Part shown: positions 23,601 to 30,878 of the stretch, in pieces
Numbering within the stretch: position 1 is the stretch's first letter
Layout of the letters: each line of letters starts with the position of its first letter
DNA from: Crocinitomicaceae bacterium
GTDB taxonomy: Bacteria; Bacteroidota; Bacteroidia; Flavobacteriales_D; Crocinitomicaceae
Direction: 5' to 3'
Length of the DNA: 33,403 bases
Assembly: GCA_020436025.1 (NCBI GenBank)
Contig: JAGQYP010000040.1
Coordinates: forward strand, 1-33,403
Notes under the pieces: model-generated
Databases searched by the model: none
The model's input: only the letters and a program-made list of their open reading frames with translations
Told to the model about the DNA's origin: nothing
Made by a program: the position numbers and the translations under genes

Positions 23601-25451
23601 TATGTTGTAACTGTTACAGATGATAACGGATGTGTAACCGCAGCAGACTCGGTATGCATTACATTGAATCCTCCTCTTGCTGCCGTACTTTCTCCTAACG
23701 ATTCAATTTGTCCTGGTTCTTCAAGTACTATTACAGCAGCTGCTTCAGGAGGGTCTGGAACTGGATACAATTACAGCTGGGTGGATTCTGAAGGAAATAC
23801 TTATTCAGGTACATCTTTCACCGTTACTCCAACAGCTCAAATTACCTATTATTATCTGACATTAACAGATGATTGTACCACACCAGCATACTTAGACACT
23901 GTGTCTGTTCTACTGCAACCATACGTTGCTAGTTTATCTTCAACAGATGCTACTTGTGGTGGATATGCAGATGGTACTGCTACAGTAGTTATTACTGGAT
24001 CTACTGGTCCATATACTTTGGATTGGATCGATCTTTCGGATAATAGTACTGTTGAGCAAGACTTAAACGTAGTGAATACAGCAGATGTAACAATTTTAAG
24101 TGCTGGAAACTACCAATTGCAGATTGTTGATCAAGGAGGTTGTTCTGTAGATACTTCATTTACAATTAACGAACCAACTCCAGTAACAATTACAATGGGG
24201 TCAGGATCTACTATTTGTTTGACTGATGCTGCTACAGTTTCTGCAACTGGTGGAGGTGGAACTGCTCCATATACTTTGACATGGAACAATGGTCTTGCAG
24301 GAAATGGACCTCATTCTGTTTCGCCAATGGTTGACACATGGTATTCTGTATTTGCCACTGATGCAAATGGATGTACTTCTCCAACGGATTCTGTACTTGT
24401 ACAATTGAATCCTCCATTAAGTGCAACTGCTTTAGTGGATGGGTCTGTTTGTCCTGGAGATGATTTCAATCAAATTGTAACTGCTTCGGGAGGTTCAGGA
24501 ACTGGTTATACTTATAATTGGGTAGGAAGTGATGGATCTACTTACACAGGTTCGAATATTACTGTTACACCTGGTACAGGTTCGGTTACTTACACATTAA
24601 CTATTACAGATGATTGTGGGACCCCTGCTTATACAGATAACTTTACTGTGACTTGGTATACTTTACCTCAAGTGAACTTTACGGGGACTAATCTAGAAGG
24701 ATGTGCTCCAATCACAAGTCAGTTTAACGCAAACGTGAATAACGCTGCCACTTACAATTGGATTTTTGGAGACGGAAATACCACAGGATTTGGTCAGAAT
24801 ATGGCGGCAACAAATACTTATGATTCTCCAGGATGCTTTGATGTTACTCTACAAGTCCAAACAAATGATGGTTGTTTAGTGGATACTACCTATATGCAAT
24901 ATGTATGTGCATGGGATTACCCAACTGCGTCATTTATTCCTTCACCTCAAGTGACTACTACTGAAGAAACTACGGTAACCTTTACCAACACTTCAGATGG
25001 TGATTCGATTAGCTTCTGGAACTTCGGTGGACTTGGAACTTCAAATATGGAGAATCCTGTGTTTACTTTCCCAGATTCTGAAGAAGGAATGTATCCAGTG
25101 ACATTAGTTGTTGTTAACGATCATGGTTGTACGGATTCAACAATGATTATTATAACAGTTGAACAAGAAGTACAATTCTTTATTCCAAATACATTTACTC
25201 CTGATGGAGATGAATACAACCAAACATGGCAAATTCATGGATATGGATTTGATCCTTACAGTTTCTCTGTAACTGTTTACAACAGATGGGGAGAAGTTAT
25301 GTGGGAATCAAGAAATTCTGAAGTTGGATGGGATGGAACTTATCTTGGACAGCTTGTGCCGGATGGTGTTTATGTGTGGAAAATCACAACGAAACGCTTG
25401 AGGGATGATAGTAAAGTAGAAAGATATGGACACTTGACCATCATTAGATAA
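20619..25451 (+). CDS. giant surface protein with type B T9SS sorting domain (gliding-motility C-terminal domain)
   Basis: 1610 residues. The ATG at 20619 gives a clean signal peptide (MKKLGLLFAFVLTFAYNGFSS); an earlier TTG at 20484 would bury it. Order: an N-terminal domain beginning SHISGGDITF (about 22-275) with paired Cys, several Ig-like/cadherin-like modules, a module of about 200 residues (about 596-795, with PYGNWYRNARHQFLF) inserted into an Ig-like repeat, two tandem 245-residue units each made of a SprB-like and two Ig-like repeats (about 857-1350), two PKD-like domains (NWIFGDG and SFWNFGG), and a C-terminal sorting domain (about 1513-1610: FFIPNTFTPDGDEYN, VYNRWGEVMWES, DGVYVWKI). 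It should be exported by Sec and type IX secretion and be fixed to the surface with a PorP/SprF-like partner, which is not in the window. Adhesion or motility is inferred. Confidence 0.9.
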   Translation: MKKLGLLFAFVLTFAYNGFSSHISGGDITFTALGNNQYIITLSLFRDCDGITMSTTSSVTIESATCAQSFTVSLPVIPNPLTGDNFTDISQLCAAQLPNSTCNGGTLPGMQLYVYQDTVTLPANCVDWTVSWYTCCRNVTVNVPTSTSDDVFIMATFDNLNYPDNSSPQFTGQPIPYVCNGQSYSMDFFGVTEPDGDSVSYQFIAAMENGALPLVYAGGYSSAQPINGITIDPVTGIMNVTPNTNGNFIVTVAIVEYDANGNVMSTVMRDIQLVVLTCNNEPPVNDDPGGGITNFQSATGTSPDSSSIQICEGQNFCFDVTLSDPDAGDTVTLDTNGFSVIMPGWTYSKSGFNPATFTICWTPPAGSPAYVGLPLQFTDDNCPITSIPYNLVVDIDIYDAVVAGPDQIICNSQGAQLTASGGPTFTWSVITGDPITVGSNFSCNPCANPIATPAITTTYLVTGNLPAGCTQTDTVVVTVVPDYTFSLAQTGGVTCLADTIGLTTTINPPAGYTFAWTTTDGSFDNPNAQNPNYIPDAPGTYDLVVQITSPQGCVDYDTAQVVVNPGFTPDFDLFTQNDTIDCGDITDIEVNLNSSIPAFCQASPLTCGVTSDADVGAGNITGQNTGTNWPAPYGNWYRNARHQFLFTAAELNAMGFLGGKISEISWEAVLNNGATSTFNSYQIWIGCTPLTSLDAWEPTANLTQVFGPTNITVALGWNTHQFTQGYDWDGISNIIVEICYDNLSTSYTDNWSTPYTTTTFNSTCYYYSDSQVACGNATNYGPIMRRPVTRFGYCAGDPDPSNYTFSYNPGATNIIQPDSVEVDPCTTTTYTVTVTDNTTGCVDSAQITIVVDNPVCGPPDLLMDSVQCNAGTDGIIYAEGIGQDGPWTFEWTDAGGNILQTTNNADFDTLTNVAAGWYYCTTTDMNACSQTDSIYVGEPTALTMTVSADSTICIGDDVTVEVYPAGGSPGYTYNWNQGLANANSHVVTPTQDTCYVVTVTDDNGCVTAADSVCITLNPPLAAVLSPNDSICPGSSSTITAAASGGSGTGYNYSWVDSEGNTYSGTSFTVTPTAQITYYYLTLTDDCTTPAYLDTVSVLLQPYVASLSSTDATCGGYADGTATVVITGSTGPYTLDWIDLSDNSTVEQDLNVVNTADVTILSAGNYQLQIVDQGGCSVDTSFTINEPTPVTITMGSGSTICLTDAATVSATGGGGTAPYTLTWNNGLAGNGPHSVSPMVDTWYSVFATDANGCTSPTDSVLVQLNPPLSATALVDGSVCPGDDFNQIVTASGGSGTGYTYNWVGSDGSTYTGSNITVTPGTGSVTYTLTITDDCGTPAYTDNFTVTWYTLPQVNFTGTNLEGCAPITSQFNANVNNAATYNWIFGDGNTTGFGQNMAATNTYDSPGCFDVTLQVQTNDGCLVDTTYMQYVCAWDYPTASFIPSPQVTTTEETTVTFTNTSDGDSISFWNFGGLGTSNMENPVFTFPDSEEGMYPVTLVVVNDHGCTDSTMIIITVEQEVQFFIPNTFTPDGDEYNQTWQIHGYGFDPYSFSVTVYNRWGEVMWESRNSEVGWDGTYLGQLVPDGVYVWKITTKRLRDDSKVERYGHLTIIR
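23188..24668 (+). repeat. tandem duplication inside the surface protein gene
   Basis: Two adjacent units of about 735 and 745 bases (about 23188-23922 and 23923-24668). Each encodes a SprB-like repeat, then an Ig-like repeat opening with STIC and ending at NPPL, then a second Ig-like repeat with ASGGSGTGY and TDDC-TPAY. The match is clear at protein level and eroded at DNA level. Confidence 0.75.
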
Positions 25452-25457
25452 AAAATT

Positions 25458-25483
25458 AAGGGCTACAATTGTAGCCCTTTTTT
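25458..25483 (+). terminator. Rho-independent terminator
   Basis: Perfect nine-base stem AAGGGCTAC / GTAGCCCTT with AATT loop, followed by a T-run. It begins 6 bases after the surface-protein stop. The A-rich left flank could give a weaker terminator for the convergent ygiQ-like gene. Confidence 0.9.
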
Positions 25484-25519
25484 ATTTGTCGTTTCTAAAT
25501 CTCTACTGAAGTCTGAAAC

Positions 25520-27355
25520 TTAAGACAACCTATCCAAAAGATCTTTTCTGTTTGCTTTAAGCAATTTATCCTTGATCCAGCTCCGATTTTCTTTCTTATA
25601 CCAAAAGAAAAAACGATTCTGATTCTGTTTCTCTTCCTTAGTTGTTACTGCATAAACAGGTCTTAACGTGTATGGATGAACACCTGAATAATAAATAACT
25701 GTAGCCACGGTCATTGGAGTAGGAGTAAAATCCTGAACTTGTTCCAATCGAAATCCCATGTCTTTTGTTTCCGCCGCAAGATCGGCCATGTCTTCTTCTT
25801 TACATCCAGGATGTGAAGAAATGAAATAGGGAATTAAAGGCTGACTCATTCCAAGTTTATCATTGATCTGATCGTACTTCTTCTTAAACTGATGGAAAAA
25901 TTTAAACGAAGGTTTTCTCATGATTCTTAATGTAGCGTCGGAGGTATGTTCCGGAGCCACTTTCAATCTTCCAGAGATATGATTTTGAATCAACTCCTCC
26001 ATATACTCAGTCTTATTATTGTCTTCGTTGTCGTTCTTATTATAATCTTCCACCAAAAGATCGTATCGAATCCCTGATCCAACAAATGCTTTTTTCACTT
26101 CAGGATTTTGGTCAACTTTTCTATAGATTTCTGTCAAAGGTTTGTGACTAGTATCTAAATTATTGCACACAACAGGATGAATACAAGAGGGAGCTGAGCA
26201 TTTCGCGCAAATGGACTCATCTTTCCCCTTCATTTTATACATGTTGGCTGAAGGACCGCCAAGATCCGATATATATCCTTTAAATTCAGGATGTTTAACC
26301 ACCTCGTCTACTTCCTTCAATATGGACGTTTCACTTCTACTTGCAATGAACTTTCCTTGATGCGCTGAAATCGTACAAAAGCTACAACCTCCAAAACAAC
26401 CCCGATGCATATTAATTGAAAATTTAATCATCTCGTAAGCAGGGATTGTTCCTCTTTTTTTGTATTTCGGATGCGGCAATCTCGTATATGGTAAGTCAAA
26501 TGATTGATCGATCTCTTTCTCGGTCATGGTTTTGTAGGGCGGATTGATGACCAAAGTCTTTTCCCCTACTTTCTGAAGTATTCTATCAGCCATCCATTTG
26601 TTTGATTCTACTTCAACCCTTTTGAAATTGGCTGCATACTTAATTTTATCCTTCAAACAATCCTCATGAGAATTCAATTCCACATCTTCCCAGTTTTTAT
26701 TCTTGGGCAATGCTTCATTTGGAGCTACCATGAAGGCAGTTTGATATAAAGTTCGCAAATTATCAAATGGAACCCCCTTTGCCAATAGTCGAAGTAAATC
26801 CCTCAAGGGTTGATCTCCCATACCATATACAAGCATGTCGGCTCCAGAAGTTTCCAGAATAGTAGGCATCAATTGATCAGACCAATAATCATAATGAGTT
26901 ACTCTTCTCAAACTAGCCTCAATACCTCCTATGACAACGGGTACATCAGGATATAATTCCTTTAAAATTTTAGTGTATTCTGAAGTTGCATAATCTGGTC
27001 GAAAACCACTTAATCCTCCAGGAGTGTAAGCATCTTCCGATCTTATTTTTTTCCCAGCTGTGTAGTGATTCACCATGGAATCCATACATCCTGAAGTGAC
27101 ACCGAAAAAATATTTCGGCTTTCCAAATTTTTTAAAATCTCTTAAATCATCCCTCCAATTTGGTTGGGGAATGATTCCCACTTTGAATCCTTCGTCTTCA
27201 ATAATTCGACCGATAACTGCCGTTCCAAAGGCTGGATGATCCACATAGGCGTCACCGGAAACAATAATGACATCCAGTTGTTCCCAGCCTCTTTTCTCAA
27301 CTTCCTTTTGAGTTATGGGTAACCAATCCGTTATGGGTCTTAAATTTTGATCCAA
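25520..27355 (-). CDS. YgiQ family (UPF0313) radical SAM protein
   Basis: 611-residue iron-sulfur enzyme of unknown reaction. The N-terminal cobalamin-binding-like part holds WLPITQKEVEKRGWEQLDVIIVSGDAYVDHP (in order, about 11-41), which is characteristic of YgiQ. The radical SAM CxxxCxxC motif is C320, C324, C327 in HRGCFGGCSFC. A further Cys group (CAKCSAPSCIHPVVC, about 397-411) may bind a second cluster. It is shorter than the 739-residue E. coli protein. The start is TTG at 27355, since a stop lies three codons upstream and no ATG occurs for 90 codons. It lies 45 bases after lspA and also has an exact -7 box of its own. Confidence 0.92.
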   Translation of the reverse strand: MDQNLRPITDWLPITQKEVEKRGWEQLDVIIVSGDAYVDHPAFGTAVIGRIIEDEGFKVGIIPQPNWRDDLRDFKKFGKPKYFFGVTSGCMDSMVNHYTAGKKIRSEDAYTPGGLSGFRPDYATSEYTKILKELYPDVPVVIGGIEASLRRVTHYDYWSDQLMPTILETSGADMLVYGMGDQPLRDLLRLLAKGVPFDNLRTLYQTAFMVAPNEALPKNKNWEDVELNSHEDCLKDKIKYAANFKRVEVESNKWMADRILQKVGEKTLVINPPYKTMTEKEIDQSFDLPYTRLPHPKYKKRGTIPAYEMIKFSINMHRGCFGGCSFCTISAHQGKFIASRSETSILKEVDEVVKHPEFKGYISDLGGPSANMYKMKGKDESICAKCSAPSCIHPVVCNNLDTSHKPLTEIYRKVDQNPEVKKAFVGSGIRYDLLVEDYNKNDNEDNNKTEYMEELIQNHISGRLKVAPEHTSDATLRIMRKPSFKFFHQFKKKYDQINDKLGMSQPLIPYFISSHPGCKEEDMADLAAETKDMGFRLEQVQDFTPTPMTVATVIYYSGVHPYTLRPVYAVTTKEEKQNQNRFFFWYKKENRSWIKDKLLKANRKDLLDRLS

Positions 27356-27367
27356 AGTGTTTTATTG

Positions 27368-27375
27368 CAAAGTTA
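27368..27375 (-). promoter_or_regulatory. -7 box before the ygiQ-like gene
   Basis: Minus-strand TAACTTTG, an exact TAnnTTTG match in the same context (TAACTTTGCAAT) as the kdsB promoter. It lies 12 bases from the TTG start, so the transcript would have a very short leader. Confidence 0.5.
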
Positions 27376-27399
27376 ATGAAAGATCATCAGGAGTAGACC

Positions 27400-28134
27400 T
27401 TACTCCGTAACTTCTGTTGTTGGAGTTTCCTCTTCAACGGACTCCTTTTTCTTCCCAAAGATGGATCTGTAACGCAAAATGATCATTCCCACACCAAAAG
27501 TTATGGAAATGTCGGCAACATTAAAAATCGCTGGAAAAACTCTTTCCGAATCCCCAATGCGAAGCCATCCCGGCCACCAACTTGGCCATTCTACAGTAAA
27601 ATGGAACATGTCTACAACGTTGCCAAATAAAAATCCTGAAGGTCTCAAACATTCATTCGTGAAATCTGAGCAGGTATAGTTAAACGTATATTGTGGTTCC
27701 AATGGGAAAATAAAATCATATAACATGGAATCGATCAAATTTCCAAAAGCTCCGGCAAAGATCAGTCCGATCGATAAAATAAAACCAAACCCTTTCTGTT
27801 CCCGAATCAAAGTGTAGAGATAATAGCCAATACCAATAATCGCAAGCAATCTAAAAACACTTAAAAACAACTTCCCCCACCAAGCATTCGAAATTTTTGT
27901 TCCAAACGCCATTCCTTGATTTTCGGTGTAGGTCATCTCGAAAAAGCCAGGTATTAGTTTATATTCTTCGGGCTTATGATTCGGGTTGTAGGCAATCACT
28001 CCATCCTCATCAGGTTCAAGCTGATGAAAAACAACTTGGCCAGGCGTGGGAGCCATTTGCGTTTTTACCCATATCTTAACTACTTGATCCACAGTTAAGA
28101 TCAAGAGAATGATAAAGATTATTTTTTTTGCCAA
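27400..28134 (-). CDS. lspA: lipoprotein signal peptidase (signal peptidase II)
   Basis: Inner-membrane aspartyl protease that removes signal peptides from diacylglyceryl-prolipoproteins. Catalytic Asp residues are D175 (GNVVDMFHF) and D208 (FNVADISI); other conserved parts are VDQVVKIWV (about 15-23), YTENQGMAFG (about 69-78) and AGAFGNLIDS. At 244 residues it is much longer than the 160-170 of E. coli LspA. The extra sequence lies in the first outer loop (about 30-65), in a Cys-containing loop (about 142-168) and in an acidic tail. It starts with TTG at 28134: the in-frame dksA stop lies two codons upstream and no ATG precedes the first membrane helix. It follows the DksA-like gene by three bases. 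Confidence 0.94.
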   Translation of the reverse strand: MAKKIIFIILLILTVDQVVKIWVKTQMAPTPGQVVFHQLEPDEDGVIAYNPNHKPEEYKLIPGFFEMTYTENQGMAFGTKISNAWWGKLFLSVFRLLAIIGIGYYLYTLIREQKGFGFILSIGLIFAGAFGNLIDSMLYDFIFPLEPQYTFNYTCSDFTNECLRPSGFLFGNVVDMFHFTVEWPSWWPGWLRIGDSERVFPAIFNVADISITFGVGMIILRYRSIFGKKKESVEEETPTTEVTE

Positions 28135-28137
28135 AGC

Positions 28138-28527
28138 TTAACTGTTGGGGTTTTGCGCATTCTTTGCTTCGATGCTTAATGTAGCGTGTGGCACTAGTTT
28201 CAATCTTTCCTTTTGGATTAATTTCCCTGTTGCTCTACAAATTCCGTAAGTTTTGTTCTCAATTCGAACCAAAGCTTGCTCTAGATTTCTGATGAATTTT
28301 TCTTGTCTTGCACCGAGCTGCGCAATTTCTTCTCTAGATAAGGTTTCGGATCCATCTTCCATCATGTTAAACGTTCTTCCAGTATCGTCAGTTCCATGAT
28401 CATCACTATGCGACAAAGAAGATTTTAAAAGTTCATAATCTTGTTTTGCCTCTTCCAATTTCTTATTGATAATCTCCTTGAACTCCTGAAGGTCTTTATC
28501 TGAATATCTAACGATTTCGTTTCCCAT
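28138..28527 (-). CDS. TraR/DksA family regulator with degenerate zinc finger
   Basis: 129-residue DksA-like protein. A long helical hairpin covers about residues 8-92 with an acidic tip (SHSDDHGTDDTGRT, about 39-52) like the part of DksA that enters the RNA polymerase secondary channel. The C-terminal finger keeps the TYGICRATGKLIQKERL frame but only one Cys remains in the whole protein; the other three zinc ligands are lost. The fold is presumably held without zinc. Regulation of transcription with ppGpp is the family role. It lies directly before lspA, a pairing common in this phylum, and has an exact -7 box at 28573-28566. Confidence 0.9.
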   Translation of the reverse strand: MGNEIVRYSDKDLQEFKEIINKKLEEAKQDYELLKSSLSHSDDHGTDDTGRTFNMMEDGSETLSREEIAQLGARQEKFIRNLEQALVRIENKTYGICRATGKLIQKERLKLVPHATLSIEAKNAQNPNS

Positions 28528-28565
28528 TATAGCATTTATTAGCGGTCGGTGCCGTGAAAAGAAAA

Positions 28566-28573
28566 CAAATATA
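28566..28573 (-). promoter_or_regulatory. -7 box of the dksA-like/lspA unit
   Basis: Minus-strand TATATTTG, an exact TAnnTTTG match 38 bases before the ATG at 28527. No clear -33 TTG. Confidence 0.45.
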
Positions 28574-28633
28574 ATGAATTTGTGTATATATGAAAACGCA
28601 AGATATATAGTAAATTTATCAAAAAATAAACAG

Positions 28634-29269
28634 ATGAAAATTGTCGAATCCCTGAAGTGGAGATATGCTACTAAAAAATTTGATCCAAATAAAAAACTGA
28701 CTCCAATTCAAGTGGATGGTATACTGCAAGTGTTGAATTTAACTCCAACCTCTTACGGGCTTCAACCATTAAAATTTCTGAGAATTGTGAACCCTGAAAT
28801 TAGAGAAGAATTGGTGAGTGCCTCGTGGAATCAAAGACAAGTGACAGATGCTTCAGATTTAATCGTAATCTGTATAGAAAATAGATTTACAGAAGAAGAT
28901 GTGGATCAGTTTATCAACAGGACAGCATCAAAAAGAAACGAAGATGCAAAAACTCCACGCTATGATTCTTTCAAGAAAATGCTTATGAAAATTGTGGATT
29001 GGTCCAAAGATGACTATCAAAACTGGGCACGCAAACAAGCATACATTGCCTTAGGAAACTTAATGACGGCCTGTGCAGTTGAACAGATTGATGCTTGTCC
29101 CATGGAAGGATTTGATGCGAAAAAGTACGATGAAATTTTAGGGTTGGATAAATTAGACTTGTCTTCTGTTTTGGTGTGCCCAATAGGTTTTAGATCTGAA
29201 GATGACCGAAATTCACAACTTGCTAAGATTCGAAAAGAGCATCATGAAATCGTAATTGAAATCAACTAA
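28634..29269 (+). CDS. NAD(P)H-dependent nitroreductase family oxidoreductase
   Basis: FMN-dependent oxidoreductase of the NfsB/nitroreductase fold, 211 residues, cytosolic. FMN-site residues are in LKWRYATKKFDPNKKL (about 7-22), with the conserved Arg and Lys, and in PTSYGLQPLKFLRI (about 40-53). ARKQAYIALGNLMTACAVEQIDACPMEGFD (in two parts, about 131-160) is the typical helix and loop near the active site. I chose the ATG at 28634, which gives the family N-terminus MKIVESLKWRYA; an ATG 20 codons earlier adds sequence not seen in the family. It is the first gene of a co-directional run that continues to the right edge. Confidence 0.9.
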   Translation: MKIVESLKWRYATKKFDPNKKLTPIQVDGILQVLNLTPTSYGLQPLKFLRIVNPEIREELVSASWNQRQVTDASDLIVICIENRFTEEDVDQFINRTASKRNEDAKTPRYDSFKKMLMKIVDWSKDDYQNWARKQAYIALGNLMTACAVEQIDACPMEGFDAKKYDEILGLDKLDLSSVLVCPIGFRSEDDRNSQLAKIRKEHHEIVIEIN

Positions 29270-29286
29270 TCTTTAATAGACCTACG

Positions 29287-30318
29287 ATGAAAAATGATTG
29301 GTTGAAATCAGCAAAATCTTCTACAACAGGCATTGAAAAACTAATTGACCGTTCATTTTTAGGTAGTCGAGGGGCCAAATACAGATTAATTAGTGCTCGA
29401 GAAAGACTTAAATCTCTAGATCATCCACTTTTCTATTATTTGGAAGTCCGCGGGAAAGTATTGGGGAATATTACTTTCTGCAATCGCTTAAATTCAGGCG
29501 TATCTGAAAATTACATTCGCTATTTTGCATTTGATCCAGGATTTCAACAAACCAAAAAAAGATCCGATTCTAATTCGAATAAAAAGTCTAAAATTAGAAC
29601 CCTTTTCAACCAACTTCTGGACAAAGATATCTATGAGAAAAACGACAAGTATTGTTACTATGCTTTTGTAGATCAACAAAACTGGAAGAGCCTAAGCATG
29701 GGTGAAACTTTTGGCTTTCAGAAAATTGGGAAATTCAGTACAACCAGTTTTTCAAGGCTGAACCCAAAAAGAAGAATGGAAATTAAAGAATTAACGGGAT
29801 CGGAATTAGACGATTACAAACTTCAACTAAAACATCAATATCAGAAGTATAATTTTTTTCATCCTGTAAATACTGATAAAGGAAAAGTTTTTGCTTATTT
29901 AGAAAATGGAAAAATGATTTTAGCTGCCACCTTTTATCCAACAGATTGGGAAATAAAATCATTGCCTGGAAATAATGGGGAATTAAAAATGAAAATACTA
30001 GGTAAATTACCTTTATTGAGTCGCTTTTTCCCCAACCGAATCATGTCTTTTTTAGGAATGGAAGGATTAATATGCCAACAACCTCATTTGATCAATAAAT
30101 TCTTTGAATCCGTGTTGAATCAGAATGATGAGAAAATCATTTTTATCTGGGCTGATAGTCAATGTGAAATCGTATCATCCATAAAACCTTTTCTGAAAAA
30201 TGGAATTCTCTCCCGATTTTCAAAACAAGAGGAAGCCAATATCATTGTGAAACACAATTTGAATCCCGATATTTATAATCAAAATCCAAGTTATATCAGT
30301 GCATACGATATTTCTTAA
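29287..30318 (+). CDS. uncharacterised protein with GNAT-like features, 343 residues
   Basis: I do not recognise a named family. The protein is basic and soluble with no signal peptide. The first half resembles a GNAT acyltransferase: FYYLEVRGKVLGNITFCNR (about 55-73) looks like the central strands, and YYAFVDQQNWKSLSMGETFGFQKIG (in order, about 123-147) resembles the C-terminal N-x-x-S-x-x-x-x-x-x-GF motif. The classical acetyl-CoA pyrophosphate loop is poor (a Lys/Ser-rich stretch at about 94-103 lies in its place). The second half may be a further, divergent GNAT-like domain. It starts 17 bases after the nitroreductase gene and its end lies 16 bases before the lipoprotein ATG. Confidence 0.68.
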   Translation: MKNDWLKSAKSSTTGIEKLIDRSFLGSRGAKYRLISARERLKSLDHPLFYYLEVRGKVLGNITFCNRLNSGVSENYIRYFAFDPGFQQTKKRSDSNSNKKSKIRTLFNQLLDKDIYEKNDKYCYYAFVDQQNWKSLSMGETFGFQKIGKFSTTSFSRLNPKRRMEIKELTGSELDDYKLQLKHQYQKYNFFHPVNTDKGKVFAYLENGKMILAATFYPTDWEIKSLPGNNGELKMKILGKLPLLSRFFPNRIMSFLGMEGLICQQPHLINKFFESVLNQNDEKIIFIWADSQCEIVSSIKPFLKNGILSRFSKQEEANIIVKHNLNPDIYNQNPSYISAYDIS

Positions 30319-30334
30319 ATTAAATCGAAAAAAA

Positions 30335-30874
30335 ATGACATTAAAAATTCGCATCTTATTCATATTGAGCGTTATAATTCTCACTTCTTGTCAAACAGTG
30401 CAGTATATCGCTGATTATAGCGATAGCCAAGATTTTTCTCCATACAAGACTTATAACTTAATGGAATGGAATGAAGCGAATAACCGCTATGTCAATGGAA
30501 TTGATAAAGAAAGGATTTTAAAGGCCCTACACACGGAAATGAATGCGAGAGGATACACAATTTCTAACACCCCAGATTTGATGTTAAATGTCAATGTCAT
30601 CATTGAAGAAAGAAAAGGGACTCACGCTTATACAACATATATGGGAGGCTATTATTCCCCATTTGGTTATGGAGTAACTACTTATCAGGAATATACCTAT
30701 TTAGTTGGAACTTTAATCATTGACATGTTTGAGGAATCTTCCAAAAAACAAGTATGGCATGGTGCTGCAATCGGAAATGTTAGTGAAAATAACAATCGTA
30801 CTGATGAAAGCGTCCATCTCATCGTCAAGCGTATTTTGAATAAATATCCAATTCGCCCAGTAGAAGGAAAATAA
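30335..30874 (+). CDS. DUF4136 domain lipoprotein
   Basis: 179-residue lipoprotein. The N-terminus is a type II signal peptide with lipobox LTSC, the Cys at 19 being the lipidation site. The rest fits DUF4136: DFSPYKTYNLMEWN (about 32-45), DLMLNVNVIIEERKG (about 77-91), Gly/Tyr-rich stretch YMGGYYSPFGYGV, and the closing WHGAAIGNVSENN and IVKRILNKYP. Function of the domain is unknown. I start at the ATG at 30335, which gives a normal signal peptide; an earlier ATG at 30299 overlaps the preceding gene and adds 12 residues. The PP2C gene starts four bases after its stop. Confidence 0.88.
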   Translation: MTLKIRILFILSVIILTSCQTVQYIADYSDSQDFSPYKTYNLMEWNEANNRYVNGIDKERILKALHTEMNARGYTISNTPDLMLNVNVIIEERKGTHAYTTYMGGYYSPFGYGVTTYQEYTYLVGTLIIDMFEESSKKQVWHGAAIGNVSENNNRTDESVHLIVKRILNKYPIRPVEGK

Positions 30875-30878
30875 TTAA

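Noticed and set aside
22854..24426. Minus-strand open frames within the surface protein gene
   Set aside because: They mirror the Thr/Ser-rich repeats of the real gene, have skewed composition and no start or neighbour support.
29287..30318. Thought of as a DruA-like (DUF4338) defence protein
   Set aside because: The sequence does not show the motifs that I associate with that family, and no defence genes lie nearby.
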